A stretch of 8,792 nucleotides of DNA. Source: an uncultured Bacteroidales bacterium (GTDB lineage Bacteria > Bacteroidota > Bacteroidia > Bacteroidales > Muribaculaceae). This document shows, piece after piece, positions 1 through 5,745 of the stretch (its first letter is position 1; each line of letters starts with the position of its first letter). The position numbers and the translations under genes were made by a program. The notes under the pieces are model-generated. The model saw only the letters and a list, made by a program, of their open reading frames with translations, was not told the DNA's origin and did not search any database. The stretch covers positions 1 through 8,792 of the forward strand of contig CATZGB010000066.1 in the NCBI GenBank assembly GCA_958418815.1, written 5' to 3'.

Positions 1-538
1 TCTGGAACACCAGTGCCCAGACTTTGAAATCAAGATATGCGAGCAGTATTCCCACACAACCTGACAATATCGCTCCCAGGATGTTGAATTTGGTCAACGC
101 CTTGAAGTTCATCTCTGCGTTTAACAATGTGCGCTGCACTCCTACAATGGAGCCAATCACCAATCCCAAGGAGGTGACGCGCAAAATGGATGACAGCTCG
201 GCCATCCCGTAAAAATCAGCAGCCAGAGGCGCGCAGGCAAACAATATCGCGTAGCAAATCAATGCCACAACGATGGTGAACCAGTACACTGTGCTGCAAT
301 CCTCCTGCGTGCGGTCGATTTTCCGAATCAATGCAGCCGAGAAGCCGGAGTCAATGAACACTCCAGCGACTGCCGTGAAGACAGTCAGCATCGCGATCAT
401 ACCGAATTGGTCAGGCATAATCAGACGCGCCAGGATGATGGATATGACCAGTGATATCACCTGGTTGGCTCCTTGCTCTCCGATACGCCAGAGAACTCCG
501 CTTACAGCCTTATGTTTCAACGATTGACCGTCTGCCAT
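1..538 (-). CDS. Polysaccharide flippase, WzxC/MOP type (partial, C-terminus outside window)
   Basis: This is the N-terminal 179 residues of an integral membrane protein; the frame stays open to the left edge, so roughly the last two thirds are missing. The product resembles Wzx/RfbX-type lipid-linked oligosaccharide flippases of the MOP superfamily, which move undecaprenyl-linked repeat units across the inner membrane during capsule or exopolysaccharide assembly. Visible support: an amphipathic start with VLWRIGEQGANQ (residues 15-26), then hydrophobic stretches at about 27-40, 44-66, 83-105, 110-134 and 150-178. Between them are family-like segments such as ARLIMPDQFG (37-46) and DSGFSAALIRK (63-73). 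The ATG is 21 bases after the upxY stop with no clear Shine-Dalgarno, so the two genes are almost certainly one transcript. The family call is by recognition of the sequence pattern; the exact polysaccharide cannot be told. Confidence 0.85.
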   Translation of the reverse strand, partial: MADGQSLKHKAVSGVLWRIGEQGANQVISLVISIILARLIMPDQFGMIAMLTVFTAVAGVFIDSGFSAALIRKIDRTQEDCSTVYWFTIVVALICYAILFACAPLAADFYGMAELSSILRVTSLGLVIGSIVGVQRTLLNAEMNFKALTKFNILGAILSGCVGILLAYLDFKVWALVFQ

Positions 539-559
539 TGTGTGCCGTACAGTATGTGG

Positions 560-1087
560 TCAGATTGCTTGGAGGAGGGAGGGGTGGATGAAGGGGAGGG
601 CGATGGCGCAGAGGCCTTTGATCTCGACAACGACATGCTTGTTGTTGCGGATGCGACGGGTGTAGCCTGAGTAGCCGGCGAAGGGACCTGCGGTGACCCT
701 GACGTGCTGGCCGATATGGAAATCGGTCTTGCCATAAACCTCACATTGCATCTCGGGATTGTCAGTCGTCAGGAGCCTGAAAAGGTTGAATTCCTCAGTT
801 GAGATGGGTTGTATGCGGTCTGACCCCGGCAGCCTGTAAATCCAGAACGGGGATGCCGCACGAGCCTCTCCCCTGCTTTCTTTCTCCAGGCGTATCGCTT
901 CCTCTTCTGATGTCTGCATAAGCAGCACACGCGGTATTATGTATCGCGAGGATGTCTGGGAGCTGTGGTCGGCTTTCCTGACATCCTTGCGTGGTGCGTA
1001 CACTGTCACGCCGACACTTTCGAGGAAGGCCTCTGTGCTGGCCTCGCTCCGTGTCTTAATCGCGTACCAATGTGTGGTGGGTCTCAT
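560..1087 (-). CDS. upxY: UpxY family transcription antiterminator (NusG-like)
   Basis: The 175-residue product has a NusG N-terminal (NGN) domain from about residue 5 (HWYAIKTRSEASTEAFL) to 105. A KOW motif follows at about 124-152 (IGQHVRVTAGPFAGYSGY onward). This is the length and layout of the UpxY proteins of Bacteroides capsule loci. As known from that family, UpxY acts in cis on the 5' leader of its own operon and stops early transcription termination; its partner is RNA polymerase. The start is the ATG at 1087, because an in-frame stop lies four codons upstream. The gene follows a leader of about 237 bases and is directly followed by a flippase, so it heads a polysaccharide operon. 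No upxZ-like gene lies between upxY and the flippase, unlike the usual order in B. fragilis; it may lie further down or be absent. The role is inferred from family and position. Confidence 0.9.
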   Translation of the reverse strand: MRPTTHWYAIKTRSEASTEAFLESVGVTVYAPRKDVRKADHSSQTSSRYIIPRVLLMQTSEEEAIRLEKESRGEARAASPFWIYRLPGSDRIQPISTEEFNLFRLLTTDNPEMQCEVYGKTDFHIGQHVRVTAGPFAGYSGYTRRIRNNKHVVVEIKGLCAIALPFIHPSLLQAI

Positions 1088-1136
1088 TTCTGGGAATCAA
1101 CAATAATTGCCAAGGCTGTTCCGACTGGATATTCCT

Positions 1137-1186
1137 CAAGCTCCTCCCCATGGCGGTGGTCTCGCCTCCAGGGGAGTTGAAGCTTG
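1137..1186 (-). promoter_or_regulatory. Composite stem-loop in the upxY leader
   Basis: Read on the minus strand, three nested arm pairs line up: CAAGCT with AGCTTG (6 bp), CTCCCC with GGGGAG (6 bp), and GGCG with CGCC (4 bp). They are separated by short internal loops and close on a 7-base loop, giving 16 paired bases in a 50-base element. It ends 49 bases before the upxY start and is not followed by a U-tract, so it does not look like a standard intrinsic terminator. It may be a pause or antiterminator-recognition structure, or a control on upxY translation. The pairing is directly visible; the role is inference. Confidence 0.5.
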
Positions 1187-1267
1187 ATTGTCACCGGTTT
1201 TAATGCCGAAGGGCTTGTCCGGCTTCCGTCATCTCCATATACATGGGCTCAGTCGGCAATCTTGGCC

Positions 1268-1321
1268 TTAACTCTCAGATAACCATACAGATAATCTCAA
1301 TCTCTCGTTTGAGAGAGTTAA
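1268..1321 (-). promoter_or_regulatory. Competing hairpins at the 5' end of the upxY transcript
   Basis: On the minus strand the first bases of the predicted transcript contain TTAACTCTC, which can pair with GAGAGTTAA some 36 bases later (9 bp). An overlapping stretch, TCTCTC, can instead pair at once with GAGAGA across the 4-base loop AAAC (6 bp). The two stems share the bases at 1313-1316 and so exclude each other. The short hairpin would form first during transcription, and the longer stem could replace it. Between them lies the direct repeat TTATCTG, present twice. A switch or an RNA-stabilising 5' cap is possible; the function is not known. Confidence 0.4.
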
Positions 1322-1329
1322 AGCGACTG

Positions 1330-1361
1330 CAAAATTACAAACAAAAATTTAAATAATCAAA
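1330..1361 (-). promoter_or_regulatory. Promoter of the upxY operon (Bacteroidetes type)
   Basis: On the minus strand TTTG (1361-1358), a 20-base spacer and TAATTTTG (1337-1330) match the Bacteroidetes sigma-ABfr consensus (TTTG at -33, TAnnTTTG at -7) exactly in motif and spacing. The transcription start is expected near 1323. I looked for inverted repeats on both sides that would make it an invertible, phase-variable promoter as in B. fragilis capsule loci and found none. Confidence 0.7.
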
Positions 1362-1471
1362 TATTTCCACGGCAGGCAAGTGTAATCGAGGGTCGAAAAT
1401 TTATTTTATACACCTTGTGCGCGCAGGTACGAACCGGATAAATTGGCACAAATGTTAAAAATTAAATAAAA

Positions 1472-1503
1472 TTTCACAGTGTCGTTTATTTGTCTTAATT
1501 TTG
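1472..1503 (+). promoter_or_regulatory. Probable promoter of the secreted-protein gene
   Basis: TAATTTTG at 1496-1503 matches the TAnnTTTG box perfectly. Exactly 20 bases upstream is TTTC (1472-1475), one base off the -33 TTTG. Transcription would begin near 1510, about 60 bases before the chosen ATG. This supports rejecting any start far upstream of 1546. Confidence 0.45.
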
Positions 1504-1572
1504 GCAAAAAACCAAAGGTTATACTAACGCCGTGCTTTACAACAGGTGCGGTCCATCCATAATTTACACACA

Positions 1573-3225
1573 ATGAATTTTCAAACTCAGTCGTTGAAAG
1601 ACTACGAAACTTATGGCGCCTGCGGCGCCATAAGGGTTACCCTTATGGGTTTGTTGCTTTTGAACATTTCCCTGGCCTCATATGCGCAATCACGGGCTGG
1701 GCTTGCATCTTCCGATGAGCTTTCGACCTTCGGTGAAGTCGAATTGCATAGAGACGCGGTATCAGCCGGCAAGTATGCCGCTATGGAGGCCCTGTGGGAG
1801 ATGGACATGTCGCTGGCCGGCAATGGGGATGGTCGCAATGACCCCAATCAGAACAACCATAACCTGTTCGTCATAGACAATATCGTGTACGTATATGTCG
1901 AAAAGTATCAGGTCCCCGGGGAGACAATCACATTGAGACGATTTGACGCCACCACCGGCGAGGCGTTGCCCGACCTGCATTCTGACTTCTCGGGAGATCT
2001 TGCAAAAGCATCGTTTGAACGTTATGTGATGTCAGACGAGGCCGGTCACATAGCTGTGGTCGGGTTGATGACTGTGTCATTAGACGAACGGATTTCTATG
2101 TTCATTCAGGTATATGACCGGGATTTTGAATACATAACTACCATTACTCCCGTTTTTGAAGAGCCTGAAATTAGAAATCGCTTTCTGATCAACTATGAAT
2201 GGCATGGAATAACGGGGAACTTGCTGTCTGGTGATTTCGCGCTTTCGATTGGTTGCTGGAACTCTTGGGGCGGCATAAGTACAAAAAGTTTATACTTCCC
2301 CTCGCTTTGCAAGATGATTTTCTCAAAAGGGAATAACATTCCGGATATAGAAGTGACTCGTTATGATTCCGGGGAATATGAGTTAGAAACTCGCACAAAC
2401 GAGTCGAAAGGCACTACTTGTAAAGGAATGCTGTTTGTGTCTGAGGTGGATGACAACTGTCATCTCGTCCAGGGCTTCGGCACCACAGCCGCTCCCACCA
2501 CTCACTCTCCCGTCATGCTTTACAAAGATAACGGCGAACTGCATTCATCTTACGCCAGCGAACCATATCGGATGCTGAATCAGACCGAATTGTTGACCGA
2601 TCCCGAATTTGCGTTTTCTGACCCCCATTGCTTCGGTGCGTTTCCTGTAAATGTTGGGGATGAGAAAATGCTGGTGTTGCCATATTCACGAAACGGCAAT
2701 GATGGCGTGCGCTTCAAGATAGCCCACTGGGGCGATCCGTCCACATTCTCCTCCTTGAAACCATTATGGAAATTTCCCGAGAAAGACTATCCTTGTACCA
2801 CGGAAATCTACGAGACATTACGCCCTAAAGTCGTCTCTATCCCATCAGCGGTTACCGATATGGACGGCGACAAGATAAGCCGTAGTGCGCAGTCAACCCG
2901 CCAGCAGACGACATTCTTCGCGTATATGCCTGGCTCACTGCTCGGCGCATACCGTGTCACCATTGATGACAAGCCCATAGCCTCCGGAATGGTCGGTGAC
3001 AAGCTTGCAGTCCAAGACAGGCCATACATTATATCGGGACGCGACCTGTATGTGGATTCAGACAAAGAAGCCGTCAGCCTGTCTGTCGCGTCGACAACCG
3101 GATGCTCGGTCATAAACGCCAGCATCCCGCAAGGAGCATCCGGCCACATTCCCCTCCAAGAACTCCCCTCCGGGGTGTATGTCCTTACACTTAATGGCAA
3201 CTCATACAAAATCTTTTTGAGGTGA
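1573..3225 (+). CDS. Secreted protein of unknown function with type IX-like C-terminal sorting tail
   Basis: I do not recognise the central family. From the ATG at 1573 the product has 550 residues. An unusually long N-terminal stretch of about 21 residues ends in Arg21. It is followed by a hydrophobic core (VTLMGLLLLNISL, 22-34) and a likely signal-peptidase site after SYA (residue 38). A GTG at 1546 would add nine residues; an ATG at 1645 would shorten the protein to 526 and leave a signal peptide without a basic residue. The body has repeated beta-rich patterns with Asp/Gly turns (for example NIVYVYVEKY, DKMLV-like strands), compatible with a propeller but not proof of one. The final 20 residues (LPSGVYVLTLNGNSYKIFLR) look like a Por-secretion/type IX tail, which suggests export to the surface or medium. 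It stands alone between its own promoter and a terminator. Part of the middle (about 2280-2400) is clearly more AT-rich than the start. Confidence 0.7.
   Translation: MNFQTQSLKDYETYGACGAIRVTLMGLLLLNISLASYAQSRAGLASSDELSTFGEVELHRDAVSAGKYAAMEALWEMDMSLAGNGDGRNDPNQNNHNLFVIDNIVYVYVEKYQVPGETITLRRFDATTGEALPDLHSDFSGDLAKASFERYVMSDEAGHIAVVGLMTVSLDERISMFIQVYDRDFEYITTITPVFEEPEIRNRFLINYEWHGITGNLLSGDFALSIGCWNSWGGISTKSLYFPSLCKMIFSKGNNIPDIEVTRYDSGEYELETRTNESKGTTCKGMLFVSEVDDNCHLVQGFGTTAAPTTHSPVMLYKDNGELHSSYASEPYRMLNQTELLTDPEFAFSDPHCFGAFPVNVGDEKMLVLPYSRNGNDGVRFKIAHWGDPSTFSSLKPLWKFPEKDYPCTTEIYETLRPKVVSIPSAVTDMDGDKISRSAQSTRQQTTFFAYMPGSLLGAYRVTIDDKPIASGMVGDKLAVQDRPYIISGRDLYVDSDKEAVSLSVASTTGCSVINASIPQGASGHIPLQELPSGVYVLTLNGNSYKIFLR
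1610..1648 (+). repeat. Two overlapping palindromes sharing one arm, inside the signal-peptide region
   Basis: CTTATGGCGCC (1610-1620) and GGCGCCATAAG (1624-1634) form a perfect 11-bp stem with the 3-base loop TGC. The second half of that stem, CCATAAGGG (1628-1636), also pairs perfectly with CCCTTATGG (1640-1648) over the 3-base loop TTA. The two hairpins share CCATAAG and exclude each other. CTTATGG therefore occurs twice in direct orientation with its complement between. The second hairpin buries the ATG at 1645. The pairing is seen directly; a control role or an origin as a small inserted repeat is inference. Confidence 0.7.
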
Positions 3226-3239
3226 TGCAATTTGATTAT

Positions 3240-3277
3240 AAAAGTTCGGCCGGCAATCATCTGCCAGCCGAATTTTG
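3240..3277. terminator. Bidirectional terminator between convergent genes
   Basis: TTCGGC (3245-3250) and GGCA (3252-3255) pair with TGCC (3262-3265) and GCCGAA (3267-3272) around the loop ATCATC, with one mismatch. A run of T follows (3273-3276), and a run of A precedes the stem (3240-3243), giving a U-tract on the other strand. It lies 15 bases after the stop of the secreted-protein gene and 38 bases after the stop of ahpF on the opposite strand, so it can serve both. Confidence 0.8.
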
Positions 3278-3313
3278 CATATATAGGTATAATGATAAAG
3301 GAGTAATCCGTGA

Positions 3314-4873
3314 TTATGACAGTTCGCCACGCATTGAATCCTCGAAAGCCGACAGGGCTGCCTTTGCCCCCTCCCCCATCGCGATGACAATCTGCTTGTA
3401 GGGGACATTGGTGACATCACCGGCGGCATACACACCCTTGACCGATGTGCGGCAACGCTCGTCAACGATTATCTCTCCAGCCTTGGTCATAGGCAGAAGG
3501 TCTTTGAACGGAGCGCTGTTGGCTGTAAGTCCTATCTGCACGAACACCCCCTCCACGGGATAGATGCTCTCTTCCCCGGTCACACGGTCCTTGACTTTCA
3601 GGCCCGTCACCTTGCCGGGGGCTCCAAGCACCTCCACCACCTGGGTGGATGTATGTATGTTTATGTTGTCGGCGGCTTTGGCTTTTTCCTGAAGCACACC
3701 ATCAGCTTTTAAGGTGTCAAGAAACTCAAACACGTCAACTGACGGGCATATCCCGGCGAGATCGAGCGCGGCCTCGATGCCGGAGTTGCCTCCTCCGATG
3801 ACCGCCACCTTCTTCCCTGCGTAGAATGGCCCATCGCAGTGGGTGCAGAATGCGACTCCCTTGCCTATGTGTTCCTCCTCGCCCGGCACACTGAGTTTGC
3901 GCCAGCCTGCGCCGGATGCAATGATGAGGGCCGGAGACAAAAAAGTCTCTTTGCCGCATGTTACAGATTTCTTATTGCCGTCGAATGACACGCTGTCGAC
4001 CGACCTGTTCTCATACACGTCGATGGGATACGCCGACAGATGTTCGCGGATATCGGAGGCGAGCTTCGGGCCGGTGGTCTCCGGCACTGATGTCAAATTC
4101 TCTATTCCCATCGTTTCCTTTACCTGACCGCCGACCGCCTTGGCCACGACCGCAGTGCGGAACCCCTTGCGGGCGGAATAGATGGCGGCAGTCGCGCCGG
4201 CCGGGCCTCCGCCTACTACCACCACATCATATTCCCTGTCGACCGGGGTGGCTTCGCCTGACTCCTCTGTGCCATACATCGCTTCAAGTTTGTCAAGGAG
4301 GTCGCCCAGGGTGGAGCGGCCTACGCTGAGCACCTGGTCGCCGGCATAAACCGTCGGCACCGACTGTATGTTGAGTGATTCAGCCAGTTCGGGCACAGTG
4401 GCCCCGTCAATCACCTCATTCTCGACAGCCGGATTCAGCAGTGCCACCAGATTGAGCGCCTGCGCCACATCAGGACAATTAGTGCAAGTCAGAGACACAA
4501 ACGTGCGGAGCTTTATCGGGCCTTTCAATGCCTCGATGCGGCCTCGCAATATCGAGTCGGGCAGATTCTTCCCCTGGCCGTCGGCGTTAAGCACTGCCAG
4601 CAGCAAGGTTGTGAACTCATGTCCGTTGGGGACACCACAGAAACTTATCCCTGAAGCCTCCCCGTTCTTGAGGATTTCAAACCTCGGAGCTTCTACATCA
4701 GCCTGGACGTTGTCCACAGAAAGTTTTGGAGATGTGGATGCCACATCCTCGAGAAACGACTTCATCTCCGTTGCTTGTGGGGAGTCATCACGGGCGACCA
4801 TCTTGAAGGTGATGTCAGACTTTAGTCCGGCGAATATCCCTTTCAACTGGTTTAATATATCTTGGTCTAACAT
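3314..4873 (-). CDS. ahpF: Alkyl hydroperoxide reductase subunit F (NADH:peroxiredoxin reductase)
   Basis: The 519-residue flavoprotein moves electrons from NAD(P)H through FAD and two dithiol pairs to AhpC, which then reduces hydrogen peroxide and organic peroxides in the cytoplasm. All expected parts are visible. A double thioredoxin-fold N-terminal domain (about 1-200) carries the CTNC pair at 130-133. An FAD-binding motif GGGPAG is at 221-226. The thioredoxin-reductase-type active site CTHC is at 343-346, inside FCTHCDGPF. A nucleotide-binding motif GGGNSG is at 360-365, and the C-terminal FAD motif GVYAAGDVTNVPYKQ is present. The length is close to the E. coli protein (521). Start: ATG at 4873, after an AT-rich upstream without clear Shine-Dalgarno. 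It is downstream of ahpC on the same strand, separated by 120 bases that contain a terminator-like hairpin. No clear promoter of its own is visible there, so it is probably expressed by read-through. Confidence 0.97.
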   Translation of the reverse strand: MLDQDILNQLKGIFAGLKSDITFKMVARDDSPQATEMKSFLEDVASTSPKLSVDNVQADVEAPRFEILKNGEASGISFCGVPNGHEFTTLLLAVLNADGQGKNLPDSILRGRIEALKGPIKLRTFVSLTCTNCPDVAQALNLVALLNPAVENEVIDGATVPELAESLNIQSVPTVYAGDQVLSVGRSTLGDLLDKLEAMYGTEESGEATPVDREYDVVVVGGGPAGATAAIYSARKGFRTAVVAKAVGGQVKETMGIENLTSVPETTGPKLASDIREHLSAYPIDVYENRSVDSVSFDGNKKSVTCGKETFLSPALIIASGAGWRKLSVPGEEEHIGKGVAFCTHCDGPFYAGKKVAVIGGGNSGIEAALDLAGICPSVDVFEFLDTLKADGVLQEKAKAADNINIHTSTQVVEVLGAPGKVTGLKVKDRVTGEESIYPVEGVFVQIGLTANSAPFKDLLPMTKAGEIIVDERCRTSVKGVYAAGDVTNVPYKQIVIAMGEGAKAALSAFEDSMRGELS

Positions 4874-4885
4874 GATTTTTTACAA

Positions 4886-4951
4886 TAAAAAGCGTTTTTG
4901 AAAACAACCCGGATAATTCAGTGCCGTGGAAAACAGCGGATTATCCGGGTT
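4886..4951 (-). terminator. Hairpin with U-rich tail between ahpC and ahpF (probable attenuating terminator)
   Basis: A perfect 12-bp inverted repeat, AACCCGGATAAT (4906-4917) and ATTATCCGGGTT (4940-4951), encloses a 22-base loop that can add a CCG/CGG pair. Read toward ahpF, the stem is followed by GTTTTC, an A-run, then CGCTTTTTATT, a split U-rich stretch ending about 10 bases before the ahpF start. The long loop and broken U-tract suggest partial rather than full termination, or an RNA-stabilising element that protects the ahpC message. The structure is visible; the effect is inference. Confidence 0.6.
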
Positions 4952-4993
4952 AACTCATATATTGGCTATGATCGGATGCCTTGGAGGCAACCC

Positions 4994-5560
4994 TTAGATC
5001 TTGCCTACAAGGTCGATGTTGGGTTTGAGAGTGGCTTGGCCCTGTTTCCACTTGGCGGGGCAGACCTCACCGTCATGGGTGGCTACAAACTGGGCGGCCT
5101 CTACCCTTCTGAGGAGTTCCTCAGCATTTCGACCAATGCTGTTGTCCTGTATTTCGACAAGCTTGATGATGCCTTCAGGATTGCTGACGAATGTGCCGCG
5201 GTAGGCCATCCCGTCCTCTTCGATCATGACACCGAACGCGCGGCTGAGCAGTCCCGTGGGATCGGCCAGCATAGGATACTGGATTTTCTTGATGCTGTCT
5301 GACGCGTCATGCCAGGCTTTGTGGACGAAATGGGAGTCGGTGCTTACAGAGTAGACCTCCACACCGAGTTTCTTGAACGCCTCATATTTCTCAGCCATGT
5401 CTTCCAGCTCGGTGGGGCATACAAAGGTGAAGTCGGCAGGGTAGAAAAAGAAGATGGCCCATTTGCCGAGGACATCTTTGTCGGTGACGGTCTTGAACTC
5501 TCCGTTGTGATAAGCCTGAACTTTGAATTCAGGAATGTGGGTGTTGATAATTGATTCCAT
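4994..5560 (-). CDS. ahpC: Alkyl hydroperoxide reductase subunit C (2-Cys peroxiredoxin)
   Basis: The 188-residue product is a typical AhpC-class 2-Cys peroxiredoxin that reduces H2O2, organic hydroperoxides and peroxynitrite in the cytoplasm and is recycled by AhpF. The peroxidatic Cys48 is in the motif PADFTFVCPTE. The resolving Cys167 is in GEVCPAKWKQG. The C-terminal tail, with TLKPNIDLVGKI, matches the E. coli protein closely and should provide the part that unfolds to allow disulfide formation. Length and cysteine spacing (119 residues) match the family. The start is the ATG at 5560; no Shine-Dalgarno is visible, as is common in Bacteroidetes. It is the first gene of an ahpC-ahpF pair and is divergent from the blaI-like gene, with 185 bases between the two starts. 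Control by OxyR is usual for Bacteroides ahpCF, but I cannot point to an OxyR site with confidence. Confidence 0.98.
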   Translation of the reverse strand: MESIINTHIPEFKVQAYHNGEFKTVTDKDVLGKWAIFFFYPADFTFVCPTELEDMAEKYEAFKKLGVEVYSVSTDSHFVHKAWHDASDSIKKIQYPMLADPTGLLSRAFGVMIEEDGMAYRGTFVSNPEGIIKLVEIQDNSIGRNAEELLRRVEAAQFVATHDGEVCPAKWKQGQATLKPNIDLVGKI

Positions 5561-5598
5561 GTCTGTAGTTAGGATATGTGTTTTCGTTTTTCATCCAT

Positions 5599-5606
5599 TA
5601 AACATA
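5599..5606 (-). promoter_or_regulatory. Weak candidate -7 box for ahpC
   Basis: On the minus strand TATGTTTA is one base off TAnnTTTG and lies 38 bases before the ahpC ATG. No good TTTG lies 19-21 bases upstream; the nearest is TGTG at 18 bases. A weak core promoter would fit a gene that needs an activator such as OxyR. A small GC hairpin (CCCCG, TTG, CGGGG at 5630-5642) lies just upstream and has no clear role. Confidence 0.25.
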
Positions 5607-5674
5607 TGCCATGACTGAAAAGTTCACATCCCCGTTGCGGGGGTTTCAGAGGCTTTGCTAATTTTTTTTGCGAC

Positions 5675-5714
5675 AAAACTAATTTTTTAGTTGCGTAACT
5701 AAAAAATTAGTTTT
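5675..5714. promoter_or_regulatory. Double palindromic operator of the BlaI-like repressor
   Basis: Two 18-base arms, AAAACTAATTTTTTAGTT and AACTAAAAAATTAGTTTT, form a perfect 40-bp inverted repeat around GCGT. Each arm is itself a dyad: AACTAA, four bases, TTAGTT (5677-5692 and 5697-5712), with centres 20 bp apart, so two dimers could bind on nearly the same face of the DNA. The right end touches the -7 box of the blaI-M56 promoter, so binding should block polymerase. BlaI/MecI-family proteins are known to bind palindromes at their own promoters; assigning this particular site to this protein is inference. Confidence 0.7.
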
Positions 5715-5721
5715 ACCTTTG
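5691..5721 (+). promoter_or_regulatory. Promoter of the blaI-like/M56 operon
   Basis: TACCTTTG (5714-5721) matches the Bacteroidetes TAnnTTTG box exactly. The -33 region 19 bases upstream reads TTGC (5691-5694), an imperfect match. Transcription should begin near 5728, which leaves about 18 bases before the ATG at 5746 and rules out the TTG start at 5719, which is part of the -7 box. The spacer is filled by the second operator dyad. Confidence 0.6.
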
Positions 5722-5745
5722 CCTCGTCAACATCAACCTACGAAT

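Larger units (their letters stand above)
1088..1323 (-). promoter_or_regulatory. Long structured 5' leader of the upxY operon
   Basis: About 236 untranslated bases separate the predicted transcription start (near 1323) from the upxY ATG. No convincing gene lies here; the only small reading frame starting with ATG and worth naming encodes 14 residues (1200-1244, minus strand). The stretch holds a pair of competing stems at its 5' end (1268-1321) and a composite hairpin near its 3' end (1137-1186), listed separately. UpxY proteins are known to act on the leader of their own operon, so this is the expected target region. The antitermination role is inferred from that. The rest of the gap to the plus-strand gene (1362-1471) is AT-rich and shows nothing definable apart from the 8-base palindrome TGCGCGCA at 1418-1425. 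Confidence 0.6.

Noticed and set aside
1330..1361. Invertible, phase-variable capsule promoter
   Set aside because: No inverted repeats flank the promoter on both sides; the nearby arms at 1268-1321 all lie on its downstream side.
1418..1425. TGCGCGCA palindrome as a regulator site
   Set aside because: Eight bases alone, without a second copy or clear link to a promoter, are too little.
1546..1572. GTG start nine codons upstream for the secreted protein
   Set aside because: The ATG at 1573 is preferred; the extra residues only lengthen an already long region before the signal peptide. It cannot be fully excluded.
2808..3260. A 150-residue reading frame on the minus strand across the end of the secreted-protein gene
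   Set aside because: It is antisense to a well-supported coding end with a sorting-like tail and runs through the terminator.
5630..5642. CCCCG-TTG-CGGGG hairpin as a terminator
   Set aside because: The stem is only 5 bp, the T-run is three bases, and it lies between divergent promoters where no transcript is expected to end.
5719..5745. TTG start nine codons upstream for the BlaI-like repressor
   Set aside because: The TTG is part of the -7 promoter box, so it would lie upstream of the transcript.
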